A DNA stretch of 64,000 nucleotides from Sediminibacillus albus. GTDB lineage: Bacteria > Bacillota > Bacilli > Bacillales > Amphibacillaceae. Positions 32,375 through 40,494 of the stretch are shown here, one piece after another. A program made the translations under genes and the position numbers. Every line of letters starts with the position of its first letter. The stretch's first letter is position 1. The notes below the pieces were generated by a model. It did no database searches, was not told where the DNA came from, and was given only the letters and a program-made list of their open reading frames with translations. The stretch covers positions 62,001 to 126,000 of the forward strand of contig NZ_FNFL01000005.1 of assembly GCF_900101125.1 (NCBI RefSeq), given 5' to 3'.

Positions 32375-33937
32375 TTAATCAATTCCTAATGCTTCGAGGA
32401 TGTCATTTGCCCAGCGGTCGATGTCATATTCAAATACATGGTCGCGCATCGAGCTCATTCTCCGCTTCTGTTCATCCTCCGGCGCATCCCATGCTGCTTT
32501 AACAACTTCCTTCATCCCGTTAATATCATGTGGATTGCACAGCCAGGCGTCTTTTAATTCTTGGGCTGCTCCTGCAAACTCACTTAAAATTAAATTTCCG
32601 TCGCAGTGAATCCGGGATGCAACATACTCCTTACATACAAGGTTCATGCCGTCGCGGATCGGTGTGACCATCATGATATCGGCGATCCGGAATAGTGCGG
32701 CCAGCTCTGTACGGTTCAAGGAGCGCGGAATGTAATCTACTGCCGGATACCCTAACCGTCCAAACTCACCATTGATGCCGCCTACTTCCCGCTCTATCTT
32801 TTCACGCATTTTTGCGTAACTCTCCACCCTTTCTCTAGATGGAGGGGCCACTTGTACTAGCACCACTTCTTCCGGGTCCAGTACGCCATCGGCAAGTAAT
32901 TCTCGGTAGGCCTTAAGGCGGCGGTCAATTCCTTTTGTGTAATCAAGCCTATCGACCCCAAGGATAACTCTGCGGTTGCCGCCGATATCGGTTAGATACT
33001 TATGAATCAGCTTTTCTACCTCTGAACTTCGGGCAAGCTCATCATAAGTGTTACTGCTGATCGAAATTGGATAGTCATCCACCTGGACAGTCCGGCCATC
33101 TTCGGCAACGACTGACTTTTCCGTCGGCGACAGGCCTAAAAAGTCGCGGGTTAAATCGAGAAAATTACGGGCAGCTCCTTTTACTTGAAAACCGATCAGG
33201 TCAGCCCCGAGCAGTCCTTCGACAATTCTTTTCCTCCAAGGCAGCTGGGAAAACAACTCTTTGGGCGGGAATGGAATGTGAAGGAAAAAGCCAATTCGGA
33301 CATCCGGCCTTAATTCCCTAAGCATTTTGGGAACCAGCTGCAGCTGGTAGTCCTGTATAAAAACGGTACTTCCTTCTGCCGCTTCCTCTGCTGCTGCATT
33401 GGCAAACCGCTGATTTACTTCCACATATTTGTTCCACCAGCTCCGGTCAAAAGTCGGGGTTACCATGGCATCATGGTAAAGCGGCCAAAGAGTAGCATTG
33501 GAGAATCCTTCATAATACTCTTCCACATCACTCTGGTTCAGTTCAATCGGGACGATTTTCATGCCTTCCTGCTTAAATGGCTCTGGCGGCTTTTTCGTGC
33601 CTCCTGCCCAGCCAATCCAGGCACCTTCCCTTTTTTTCAGCATCGGCTCCAACGCGGTTACAAGTCCGCCCGGCGACCGCCGCCATTTCACTGTACCATC
33701 GGTATCTGTATAACTGTCTACTGGCAGGCGGTTTGCCAGCACAATGAACGTTGAGCCTTCTTGCGGAATGTTACTTTCTTCACTCCGGGAGGCTTTATTA
33801 TTTGTTTGCTGGTTATTTTCCTGATTAAAGCTGGATTGTAACTTTGTTTGTTTTTTATTTGGATAGATTTCTTGATCGATAATCGCGGATGAACCTTCTA
33901 ACGATCCGTCTTTCTCTATATTTCTAACTTGCTTCAT
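32375..33937 (-). CDS. otsA: Trehalose-6-phosphate synthase OtsA (GT20) with N-terminal extension
   Basis: Glycosyltransferase family 20 enzyme of 520 residues joining UDP-glucose and glucose-6-phosphate. Blocks are FIVLANRLPV, SPGGLVTALEP, FFLHIPFPPKELF, GVDRLDYTKGIDRRLKAY and RDGMNLVCKEY. The catalytic part begins only at about residue 62; before it is a polar, Q/N/S-rich tail absent from typical OtsA. AAGGAGG precedes the ATG at 33937. No OtsB phosphatase is encoded in the window. It lies upstream of galU in the same direction, 103 bases apart, possibly co-transcribed. Confidence 0.95.
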   Translation of the reverse strand: MKQVRNIEKDGSLEGSSAIIDQEIYPNKKQTKLQSSFNQENNQQTNNKASRSEESNIPQEGSTFIVLANRLPVDSYTDTDGTVKWRRSPGGLVTALEPMLKKREGAWIGWAGGTKKPPEPFKQEGMKIVPIELNQSDVEEYYEGFSNATLWPLYHDAMVTPTFDRSWWNKYVEVNQRFANAAAEEAAEGSTVFIQDYQLQLVPKMLRELRPDVRIGFFLHIPFPPKELFSQLPWRKRIVEGLLGADLIGFQVKGAARNFLDLTRDFLGLSPTEKSVVAEDGRTVQVDDYPISISSNTYDELARSSEVEKLIHKYLTDIGGNRRVILGVDRLDYTKGIDRRLKAYRELLADGVLDPEEVVLVQVAPPSRERVESYAKMREKIEREVGGINGEFGRLGYPAVDYIPRSLNRTELAALFRIADIMMVTPIRDGMNLVCKEYVASRIHCDGNLILSEFAGAAQELKDAWLCNPHDINGMKEVVKAAWDAPEDEQKRRMSSMRDHVFEYDIDRWANDILEALGID

Positions 33938-34431
33938 ATGCCCATCCTCCTTGATATTATTGGCAGAAAAATAACTGGTAACCAATTGATACCCTTTCTT
34001 TTTTATAATAAAACCAGTTTTATTTTGGCTGGACTGGCAAGAACTTCTTAGAGGATTAGATGTTGGAAAAATCGGAGAGCACGGGGCTGGACGTAGTCAA
34101 GAGAAAGTATTATAGGAAGAAAGAAGAACTTGAGGCCAACAGTTATAATTAGTATTATAAACCAGTAATACTCATTGTTTTAAATTTATGGAAGATAACC
34201 TGACAATAGTTTGCAACGTTGCTTTACCAAACACCCGTTTTTTCTCTCTCAAGTTATGAAGCTGTTCTAAGTCTCATAGTAACCATTAGTGCATATATGA
34301 TAGAATGAAAGAAATGTCCTGTATTTTAGCAGGCATTTTAATTAGACCGTCCATAGGTGCCTCATTTCTTTAGAACGGCGGCATTAAAATGAAAAACATT
34401 TCAATCTATTAATCCAAAAAGGAGTTACTTT
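33938..34431. other. Intergenic region between otsA and the LCP gene
   Basis: 494 bases between divergent genes. It holds AT-rich stretches, a possible 30-codon frame at 34060-34152, and a TATGATAGAAT box near 34296-34306 that may be part of the LCP gene promoter. Nothing else is recognisable. Confidence 0.45.
34060..34152 (+). CDS. Possible 30-residue charged peptide
   Basis: ATG with AGAGGATT upstream opens a short frame, MLEKSESTGLDVVKRKYYRK and on to a stop. It is very basic and charged with no family. Low support; listed because start context is fair and the gap is otherwise empty. Confidence 0.22.
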   Translation: MLEKSESTGLDVVKRKYYRKKEELEANSYN

Positions 34432-35367
34432 ATGAGTGAATTAAATAGAAGAACGCTACGCAAACGAAAGAAAAGAAGACGTTTTCTTGTTTTCCTGCTG
34501 GTTTTCTTTGTCTTAATTGGCGGCTACACTTTTTACCAATGGTATAAAGCAAAATCTACCGCTGAGGAAAACCAGCCGAAACAGGAATTTAAGTTTGAAG
34601 GCGATGAAGAAACCGCTGATAATTTTAATGTATTGATGCTTGGGATAGATGCACGCGGGGAAGAGAAATCCCGGACAGATACGATCATGATTGCCCATTA
34701 TGATTCCAGTTCAAAACAACCGAAGCTAGTATCGATCATGCGCGATACCTATGTGGAAATACCAGGCCATGGAGCAAATAAAATAAACGCTGCCTACTTT
34801 CTCGGAGGCCCTGACTTATTGAGGAAAACAATCAGCCAAAATTTCGGCATAGAATTAAACTATTATGCGATTATCGGCTTTGAAGGATTTGTGGACGTTG
34901 TCAATACCATCGCACCGAACGGGATTGAGGCAACTGTCACACCAGCGATGGTTCAAGACAAGAAGGCACTTGGCATCCAGCTCGAGGAAGGAACACAAAA
35001 GTTAAATGGTGAAGAACTGCTTGCTTACAGCCGTTTTCGCCATGATGGCAACAATGACTTCGGCCGAGTCGAGCGTCAGCAGGAAGTAATCACAAAAATT
35101 ACTGACAAAGTAAAAAGCATCTCGACAATAACCAAACTGCCTGAATTGATCGGCTATGCCCAAGGATATGTTGATACAAATGTAAGGACTGGTTTAATGA
35201 CGAGCATTGGCAAAGACTTCGTGCTGGGAAATACCAAACCAATCGAGACGCTCCGTATTCCGGAGGATGGTTCCTACCAGGATGTACGGACAGACGCCGG
35301 ACTGGCCCTGTCGATTGATTTGGAACACAATGCAGCCCTTATGCAAGAATTTTTAAAAGATGAATAG
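34432..35367 (+). CDS. LytR-CpsA-Psr (LCP) family cell-wall polymer ligase
   Basis: Membrane-anchored phosphotransferase of 311 residues that attaches teichoic acids or capsule polymers to peptidoglycan. A short basic cytoplasmic tail (RKRKKRRR) is followed by one membrane span (about 19-38) and the LCP domain: NFNVLMLGIDARGEEKSRTD, SIMRDTYVEIPGHGANKINA, and EELLAYSRFRHDGNNDFGR with the lipid-phosphate arginines. AAGGAG precedes the ATG. Of the B. subtilis paralogues it could be TagT, TagU or TagV; sequence recall does not decide. Confidence 0.95.
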   Translation: MSELNRRTLRKRKKRRRFLVFLLVFFVLIGGYTFYQWYKAKSTAEENQPKQEFKFEGDEETADNFNVLMLGIDARGEEKSRTDTIMIAHYDSSSKQPKLVSIMRDTYVEIPGHGANKINAAYFLGGPDLLRKTISQNFGIELNYYAIIGFEGFVDVVNTIAPNGIEATVTPAMVQDKKALGIQLEEGTQKLNGEELLAYSRFRHDGNNDFGRVERQQEVITKITDKVKSISTITKLPELIGYAQGYVDTNVRTGLMTSIGKDFVLGNTKPIETLRIPEDGSYQDVRTDAGLALSIDLEHNAALMQEFLKDE

Positions 35368-35370
35368 ACG

Positions 35371-35828
35371 TGGTTATGACATAATATACATCCACTTGCG
35401 AAAACAACGATAACACCATATAATTTTTAATTGGAAAACGCTAGTACTGCGCTGCGGAAATACACTACGCTTTCCGCGGGCGGCTGGTGAGCCTCCTCGA
35501 GCTTGCGCTCTGCGGGGTCTCACCGAGGCCTTCCCTCCCGCAGGAGTCTCCGTAGATTTCCTCCGCTAAAAGTCGGCGTATTCAGCCTGCACGGATAGGG
35601 CTGAATACGCCGACTCCAGTGGGAACACCACGAGTCTGAGGCCGTACCCACGGAAAGCGAAGTATGCTACCTGCGCAAGTGTAAGCATTCAACCTTGTTA
35701 GAAGGAAGAAATAGAGTTGTCATACCTTAAACATTAGCAAAGAAAAATCGAACGAGTTCGAATCCGAAGGATTTCGAATCATCGTTCGATTTTTACTTTG
35801 GCCACTATCCTTTTGTCCCAATCTCTTT
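35371..35828 (+). repeat. Dispersed modular repeat, copy C (core inverted)
   Basis: About 460 bp. Its ends run in the same direction as copy B (ACATCCACTTGCGAAAACAACGA at the left; CCTTGTTAGAAGGAAG, the AAAAATCGAACGA hairpin at 35743-35794 and TTGGCCACTATCC at the right). Its central block CTGCGGAAATACACTACGCTT through GTAGATTTCCTCC (about 35451-35565) is the reverse complement of the matching block in copy B. Confidence 0.8.
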
Positions 35829-35834
35829 CTGTAT

Positions 35835-36065
35835 TCAATCCTCGTCCTTTATATCTAAATCTTCCGGAAAAGGTTCATTTAAATATTCCAGGATTTGGGC
35901 CCGGTATGTTTCCACTTCCTCTAAATGGGTAGTAAACTGTTCTTTATTAATTAGGTACTGCTCCCCATCATGAATTGCTCGAATCCGCTTTTGCAAGACC
36001 AATGTTTCCACCAGCTGTTCCTTTAGCGACAAATGTTCAGCAGTTTCTTTGATTGTCAGATACAT
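35835..36065 (-). CDS. Excisionase/MerR-type helix-turn-helix protein
   Basis: A 76-residue protein. MYLTIKETAEHLSLKEQLVE at the start and RIRAIHDGEQYLINKEQF are the pattern of small excisionase-like (HTH_17) DNA-binding proteins. The rest is acidic (EPFPEDLDIKDED). No integrase is nearby, so it is more likely a general regulator than a phage excisionase. The ATG at 36065 follows AGGTGA. It lies directly next to repeat copy C. Confidence 0.7.
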   Translation of the reverse strand: MYLTIKETAEHLSLKEQLVETLVLQKRIRAIHDGEQYLINKEQFTTHLEEVETYRAQILEYLNEPFPEDLDIKDED

Positions 36066-36400
36066 CACTTATCACCTACTTTAGAAAATCCTATTATTCA
36101 GCCCTGCGGCATGCTTCCCTTGCACTGTGAGAAAGGTAAGACAGCCACTATCTTTATCATACATTAAACCTTCTTTGTAAACAGCAGGGGCACGATTATT
36201 TATCGCCATGTCTTGTCTATATTATAAAAGCATCATCGGTTTATCTGCCAGCTTTCCTGTATAAATGTCAGGATCGCTTGTTTGGATTCGAAGCGACACT
36301 TAGGTTCTTAGACAAGTCAGCATCTAAATATACTAGAAAGAAGGAGATAGGCAGTCCCTGATTCTCCCATTGTCAGGGACTCCCAAAGGGAGGGTTGCTT
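36066..36400. other. Intergenic region with a hairpin at its right end
   Basis: 335 bases with no supported gene in the left part. At 36353-36382 AGTCCCTGA pairs with TCAGGGACT (9 bp) around a 10-base loop, just before the GGGAGGG ribosome site of the small gene at 36401; it could control that gene's translation. Confidence 0.5.
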
Positions 36401-36556
36401 GTGAAACATCTGGACTGGCACATGATTCTATTTGTTGGCACTTCCTTGGCCCATGACTATTGGCTGTATTGGGGTCTTCCCCGCATCTACTTCTGGGACG
36501 TGCACGGTCGCCATAAAAAAACGGATCCCCGCGATGATGCAAATAAAGCGGCATAA
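36401..36556 (+). CDS. Tryptophan/histidine-rich 51-residue protein
   Basis: Starts at GTG, with GGGAGGG six bases upstream. The sequence opens MKHLDWHMILFVGTSLAHDY and continues with a WLYWGLPRIYFWDVHGRHKK stretch, then ends in a charged tail. Aromatic-rich and partly amphipathic; I do not recognise the family. Its own ribosome site, preceding hairpin and coherent composition favour a real gene. Confidence 0.52.
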   Translation: MKHLDWHMILFVGTSLAHDYWLYWGLPRIYFWDVHGRHKKTDPRDDANKAA

Positions 36557-36687
36557 GCTCACTTTTGCAGGAGGGGAAGCATTTAACTGCCTCTTTTATT
36601 TTTTTGAAATTTCTCCCACTTTACGTTGAACTGGAAGCACTATTGGAATAAAATAGAAATATCCAGAGCCTGTTCGAAGGAGGAATT

Positions 36688-37185
36688 ATGAGAAAAACAC
36701 TATTATGTCTGATTTTAACGGTAACAGCTTTGACTGCTTGTTCCGATGCCGATTCCAAAGAAAACTATTCGATTGACGATGCAAAAGCAGCCGGAGATGT
36801 CATTGCCCAGCACCAAGTAACTACATTTGATGAAATTGTCCAAGGGGCTGTAGAAGTTGATAATCTGGAAAACCTAATTCAGCTGATAGATAACGTTGAA
36901 CAAAACAATCAAGATAAAGTGGATATTTCCATCTTTGACCTGGATGGCAGCCATTCCAAGAATATAATTTCTTATGATGGCAAAATGATTACTTTCGAGA
37001 ACAATTATGGTCAATACGAACAGTCGCCGGCTGGTACTTTTACTTGCTCCTACATATCCCAGCGGGGCCCCATCGTTTATCTAAGTTCGTGCCAGGCAGA
37101 AGATGGAACAGAGCACTCCACGATGATTGGCTTTATTGGTACAGAAGATGCGTTCAGGGAAGCACGGAATGCCACAGATGATTAA
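36688..37185 (+). CDS. DUF4362-like lipoprotein
   Basis: Exported lipoprotein of 165 residues. The signal peptide ends in LTAC (Cys18). The mature part, with YSIDDAKAAGDVIAQHQVTT and the later NIISYDGKMITFENNYGQY, matches the DUF4362 pattern of Bacillus lipoproteins of unknown function. GGAGGAA precedes the ATG. Monocistronic, followed by a hairpin. Confidence 0.76.
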   Translation: MRKTLLCLILTVTALTACSDADSKENYSIDDAKAAGDVIAQHQVTTFDEIVQGAVEVDNLENLIQLIDNVEQNNQDKVDISIFDLDGSHSKNIISYDGKMITFENNYGQYEQSPAGTFTCSYISQRGPIVYLSSCQAEDGTEHSTMIGFIGTEDAFREARNATDD

Positions 37186-37192
37186 ATAAAAA

Positions 37193-37217
37193 CGCACGCT
37201 AAGCAGTTTAGCGTGCG
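37193..37217 (+). terminator. Hairpin after the DUF4362 gene
   Basis: CGCACGCTAA/TTAGCGTGCG 10-bp stem, tight loop, eight bases after the stop. There is no T-run, so termination strength is doubtful. Confidence 0.5.
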
Positions 37218-37357
37218 CCCATTCGTTATTGTATTGGAATAATCTTTTACCTACCCTTAACAAGGCATTCTTAGCTATCGCTGCATGAAAGAAGACTCCC
37301 TGTTCAGGGGGAATATTTTCATTTCAGTTATCAATTTTTATCACTAAGTTTTTAACT

Positions 37358-38174
37358 TCAATCGAGTTTAAATTGTTTAACCATATCTTCCAGCTCTTCA
37401 GAAAGTCCTTCTAACGAATTAGCGTTGCTAGAAATATCCTGGATTAAGTTGCTAATCTGAACAACAGATGCTGTTGTTTCCTCGATTCCTGCTGCAGATT
37501 CTTCAGAAACAGAAGCAATGTTTTCAATAGAAGAATTTATTTCCGTACTATTTTTACTAATCTCCGTCAGGTTAGTGGTTATACTCGCAATCTTACTAAC
37601 CATTTGCACGACAGCCTGATCAATATTTTTAAACTCTGCCCCTGTCACTTTTATTTGTTCTGTTCCTCCTCAACCTGGTTGTAGCCTTTCGTTAAGGATT
37701 CCGCTACACCATTGGACTCTGATTGGACTTTTCCAACAATGCCTGTGATTTCAGAAACTGATGCTGACACTTGCTCTGCCAACTTGCGTACTTCATCGGC
37801 AACTACAGCAAAACCTTTTCCATGTTCACCAGCCCTTGCCGCTTCAATTGCAGCATTTAAAGCTAGTAAACCGTCTGCAGTCTTTCAAAAATTGGCTGTA
37901 CTACGCTAGTCAAAGCTTGACGGTCACCGTTCCGAAAAGCTTCTATTACATCGGGATTTTTTGCATAAGATTGTGTGAGTTCCAGCAGTTCTTCAGAAGT
38001 ATTATTAAGTTGAGTGGAGATGGTTTCCTTTGAGGAAAGCAGGTTCTTCTGCACAATATTTTCGAGTCCTTGATTGGTGCTGAAATAAAGGAGGGAACTA
38101 ATCAATATTAGTGGAATAATAGATACCAGTAATAATGACGTAAACAATTTGGCTTTTACTGATTTGTTAAACAT
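37358..38174 (-). pseudogene. Methyl-accepting chemotaxis protein, broken by deletion and frameshift
   Basis: The N-terminus (from ATG 38174, GGAGAAA upstream) has a membrane span (LFTSLLLVSIIPLILISSLL) and the start of a Cache-type sensor. It ends abruptly at PIFERLQ near 37880. There it joins, out of frame, the signalling tip ([20 protein letters not shown] then [14 protein letters not shown]), so the rest of the sensor, second span, HAMP and half the signalling domain are missing. A second frameshift lies at about 37662-37670 (GAGGAGGAAC where GAGGAGGGAAC would restore the frame), then the C-terminal helix runs to FKLD. Non-functional as a receptor. Confidence 0.9.
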
Positions 38175-38341
38175 TAAATTTCTCCTTGGTGACATCTCAA
38201 GATGTTTTATGTAGTCCTACATTCAGAATGTCACGATTTTTCGACAAAAACCGCCAAATTTTTAGTATTCTATTTTTAGTTTATTTTATCGCTAAAAAAG
38301 CCTAAAGCATCTTGTCTACTAGTTAAATTGACTTACACAAA

Positions 38342-38370
38342 AAAGACCCCGGAATTTAAACCCGGGTCTT
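38342..38370 (-). terminator. GC-rich hairpin
   Basis: AAGACCC pairs with GGGTCTT, with partial pairing of the inner CGG/CCG around an AATTTAAA loop. It lies 45 bases past the end of the frameshifted lipoprotein gene (minus strand). Confidence 0.5.
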
Positions 38371-38414
38371 CCCTGTTTATTTGTATTAAAACGCCTTGTA
38401 ATAGACAAAAAGTT

Positions 38415-38932
38415 TTACCACATAATGCTTTTTCCTGTGCTCACTTTCGCCCCTTGAAGAATATCATCCGACCCTGTACCCACACCTATTTGTAAGTCGA
38501 ACACTTCAAACAACGTCCCATAGGAATCTTTGCTTGGGCCTTCCAGTTCATCATAGTAGAAAGAAGCATTGGAAGAGAGGTTTCTGACAAAATTATCCCC
38601 AAGCTCTTTTCGTTTTTCATCATTCAGCTCGCTGCTACTTGTATCGTCATGGTAATCTCATTTTCATTGACTTCAATATAAGCATCCTTTACGCCTTCGT
38701 ATCCTTCAATGGTAGAATAGGTCATATCTTTTATCTCATCAGATATTTCAATGTCCTCCGCTTTGACAGTATCTTCTGCTTGTTCTTCAGGCTCTTTTGC
38801 CTCATCTTTGTCCTGGTCGGTTGTTTCTGCATTAGCTTCGTCCTTGTTTGATGTTTCAGCATCTTCATTAGAACATGCCGCGAACAAAATAGCCAAGGTA
38901 AGTATCATCATACCTAGTATAATTTTTTTCAA
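38415..38932 (-). pseudogene. Lipoprotein gene with a one-base frameshift
   Basis: The first frame encodes a lipoprotein (signal ending LFAAC), an acidic linker and a small domain with GYEGVKDAYIEVNENEITMT, then stops at 38624. The other frame continues without a break from about 38637 as SSELNDEKRKELGDNFVRNL, on through FYYDELEGPSKDSYGTLFEV to SIMW at 38415. Together they make one coherent protein of about 170 residues. The shift lies near 38625-38640 in GTAGCAGCGAGCTG, an AGC repeat. It could be a real mutation, slippage, or a sequencing error. Family not recognised. Confidence 0.72.
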
Positions 38933-39053
38933 TTATGTTCTCCCCTTTGATTTTATGAATAAAATTACCTAGAGGATTATAACACCAAATAGGACAAAAA
39001 AGAAAGAACAGCAGCCGAAAGTTTTAGTTACTCATTCCCACTCAACATCAAAA

Positions 39054-39088
39054 ACCCGGAAATCGCAACCTGCTCGCGAAAACCGGGT
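39054..39088 (-). terminator. Hairpin after the SDR remnant
   Basis: ACCCGG/CCGGGT with inner TCGC/GCGA pairing, 27 bases past the SDR remnant stop; probably its old terminator. Confidence 0.5.
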
Positions 39089-39115
39089 CGTCCATTTTCC
39101 CTCTTTAGAAGACTA

Positions 39116-39317
<202 letters not shown>

Positions 39318-39566
39318 CATAAAAAAATAACCAGCGAATTGAAAAAACTTTCGTTTCATGATCTGGCTGACGTAGAACCAAGCCCCGAAATTAACTCAGA
39401 ATTACACGCCAACTATCAAGCCTACGCCATTTTTGGGATGATCATGGAATGGGTAGAAGGTGATTTTAAGTTGTCTCCTGTCTATTTGGCCGATCAGTTA
39501 TTAGAAATATTGAAGTTTAGTCCAGTTAACAGTAGATTTATCGTTAAAAATGATCGGAATGGTTAG
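39318..39566 (+). pseudogene. C-terminal remnant of a TetR-family regulator
   Basis: The frame from the junction reads [20 protein letters not shown], then HANYQAYAIFGMIMEWVEGD and SPVYLADQLLEILKF. The YAIFGMI-EW and S-YLADQLL pattern is the TetR_C-type ligand domain end. The DNA-binding domain is lost. It points away from the SDR remnant, so the pair were once divergent neighbours. Confidence 0.66.
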
Positions 39567-39569
39567 CTG

Positions 39570-39977
39570 CTATGTGGATTTCTTTTGTTGAAACCTGCGC
39601 GTCTGCTCATCCCCGAACCATAAAGAAAAAGCAGCGACCAAAACAACGATCCATTCGATGAAGGGTATGTCCCATAGCCGCTCAGCAGCCGCTTCATAAA
39701 CAACTAATGCACCAAATGAAAATAGCAAGTGAATTAATAAGGACATAACTGGTCGAACAACATTGCAGGATAAATAGACAAAAGGCCAGGTGAGTAAATC
39801 TGCTAATATGGAAATCAGGATTCCAATAATGAAGAATATCGGCAGTATTACTACCCAAATTAATGCTGCAAATGTTATGGTCTCGCCCTCTAATAAAACA
39901 TAAATAGCTAACAAAAGAAGGACCACTCCGTTCATTGTCACCAAAGCCATGACTTTTCTCATCATCCACTTTCCCAT
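39570..39977 (-). CDS. Small membrane protein of unknown function
   Basis: A 135-residue protein with about four hydrophobic spans (VTMNGVVLLLLAIYVLL; ALIWVVILPIFFIIGILISI; SLLIHLLFSFGALVVY; WIVVLVAAFSLWF) and a charged C-terminus (QTRRFQQKKST). GGGGAGGA lies upstream of the ATG. No family recognised. Its stop is three bases from the end of the TetR remnant, with convergent orientation. Confidence 0.6.
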   Translation of the reverse strand: MGKWMMRKVMALVTMNGVVLLLLAIYVLLEGETITFAALIWVVILPIFFIIGILISILADLLTWPFVYLSCNVVRPVMSLLIHLLFSFGALVVYEAAAERLWDIPFIEWIVVLVAAFSLWFGDEQTRRFQQKKST

Positions 39978-40163
39978 TCAATCCTCCCCTTCCCAGCACT
40001 ATGAAACTTATTCAATAACTAACGCTTGAATCCTTTTTATGGACAGATTAATCAATTGAACAACAAAGAAATTCGCGCTAAATTGATGATAGCAAGAAAG
40101 CTGACAACAAGATGCTGGCGTTTCAGTAGGAAAAACCTTTAAAATAAAGAAAAAAGAGAAAAA

Positions 40164-40183
40164 TTGTTATCGCATGATAACAA
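40164..40183. promoter_or_regulatory. Palindrome upstream of yhdT-panF
   Basis: TTGTTATC and GATAACAA form an 8-bp perfect inverted repeat with a 4-base centre, 23 bases before the yhdT start. It could be an operator or a leader hairpin; nothing in the sequence tells which. Confidence 0.4.
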
Positions 40184-40206
40184 TCCATGAAAGAGGGGGC
40201 TATACC

Positions 40207-40494
40207 TTGAACAACCATCAAGCATCAGAAAAAGACTTTCGTTTTAAAATAGCAAACAGAGAAGCACTTTTAGGTATTGGTTTAGTATTGTTCAATTTTA
40301 TTTGGTGGTTTGCCTTCGCCTATGGGCTGGGCGGAAAAGATCCTTCAGAATATACATATGTTTTTGGCTTGCCAGCATGGTTTTTTTACAGCTGTTTATT
40401 AGGTGTCATCGTAATGTCTGTGCTAGTATTTTTTGTAGTAAAACGATTTTTCACAGACGTATCCTTTGATGAAGAGGAATATGAGGACCAATGA
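40207..40494 (+). CDS. yhdT: YhdT-family membrane protein
   Basis: A 95-residue membrane protein (DUF997) with two spans (ALLGIGLVLFNFIWWFAFAY and WFFYSCLLGVIVMSVLVFFV), linked by a GLGGKDPSEYTYVFGLPAW loop. It is the usual partner of PanF and overlaps panF by four bases (ATGA). I take the TTG at 40207 as start because AGGGGG lies eight bases ahead; the longer frame to 40174 runs through that site. Likely a small subunit or helper of the symporter. Confidence 0.86.
   Translation: MNNHQASEKDFRFKIANREALLGIGLVLFNFIWWFAFAYGLGGKDPSEYTYVFGLPAWFFYSCLLGVIVMSVLVFFVVKRFFTDVSFDEEEYEDQ

Noticed and set aside
35835..36065. Excisionase-like gene as sign of a prophage or integrated element
   Set aside because: No integrase, attachment repeats or phage genes are near; small HTH_17 proteins are common outside phages.
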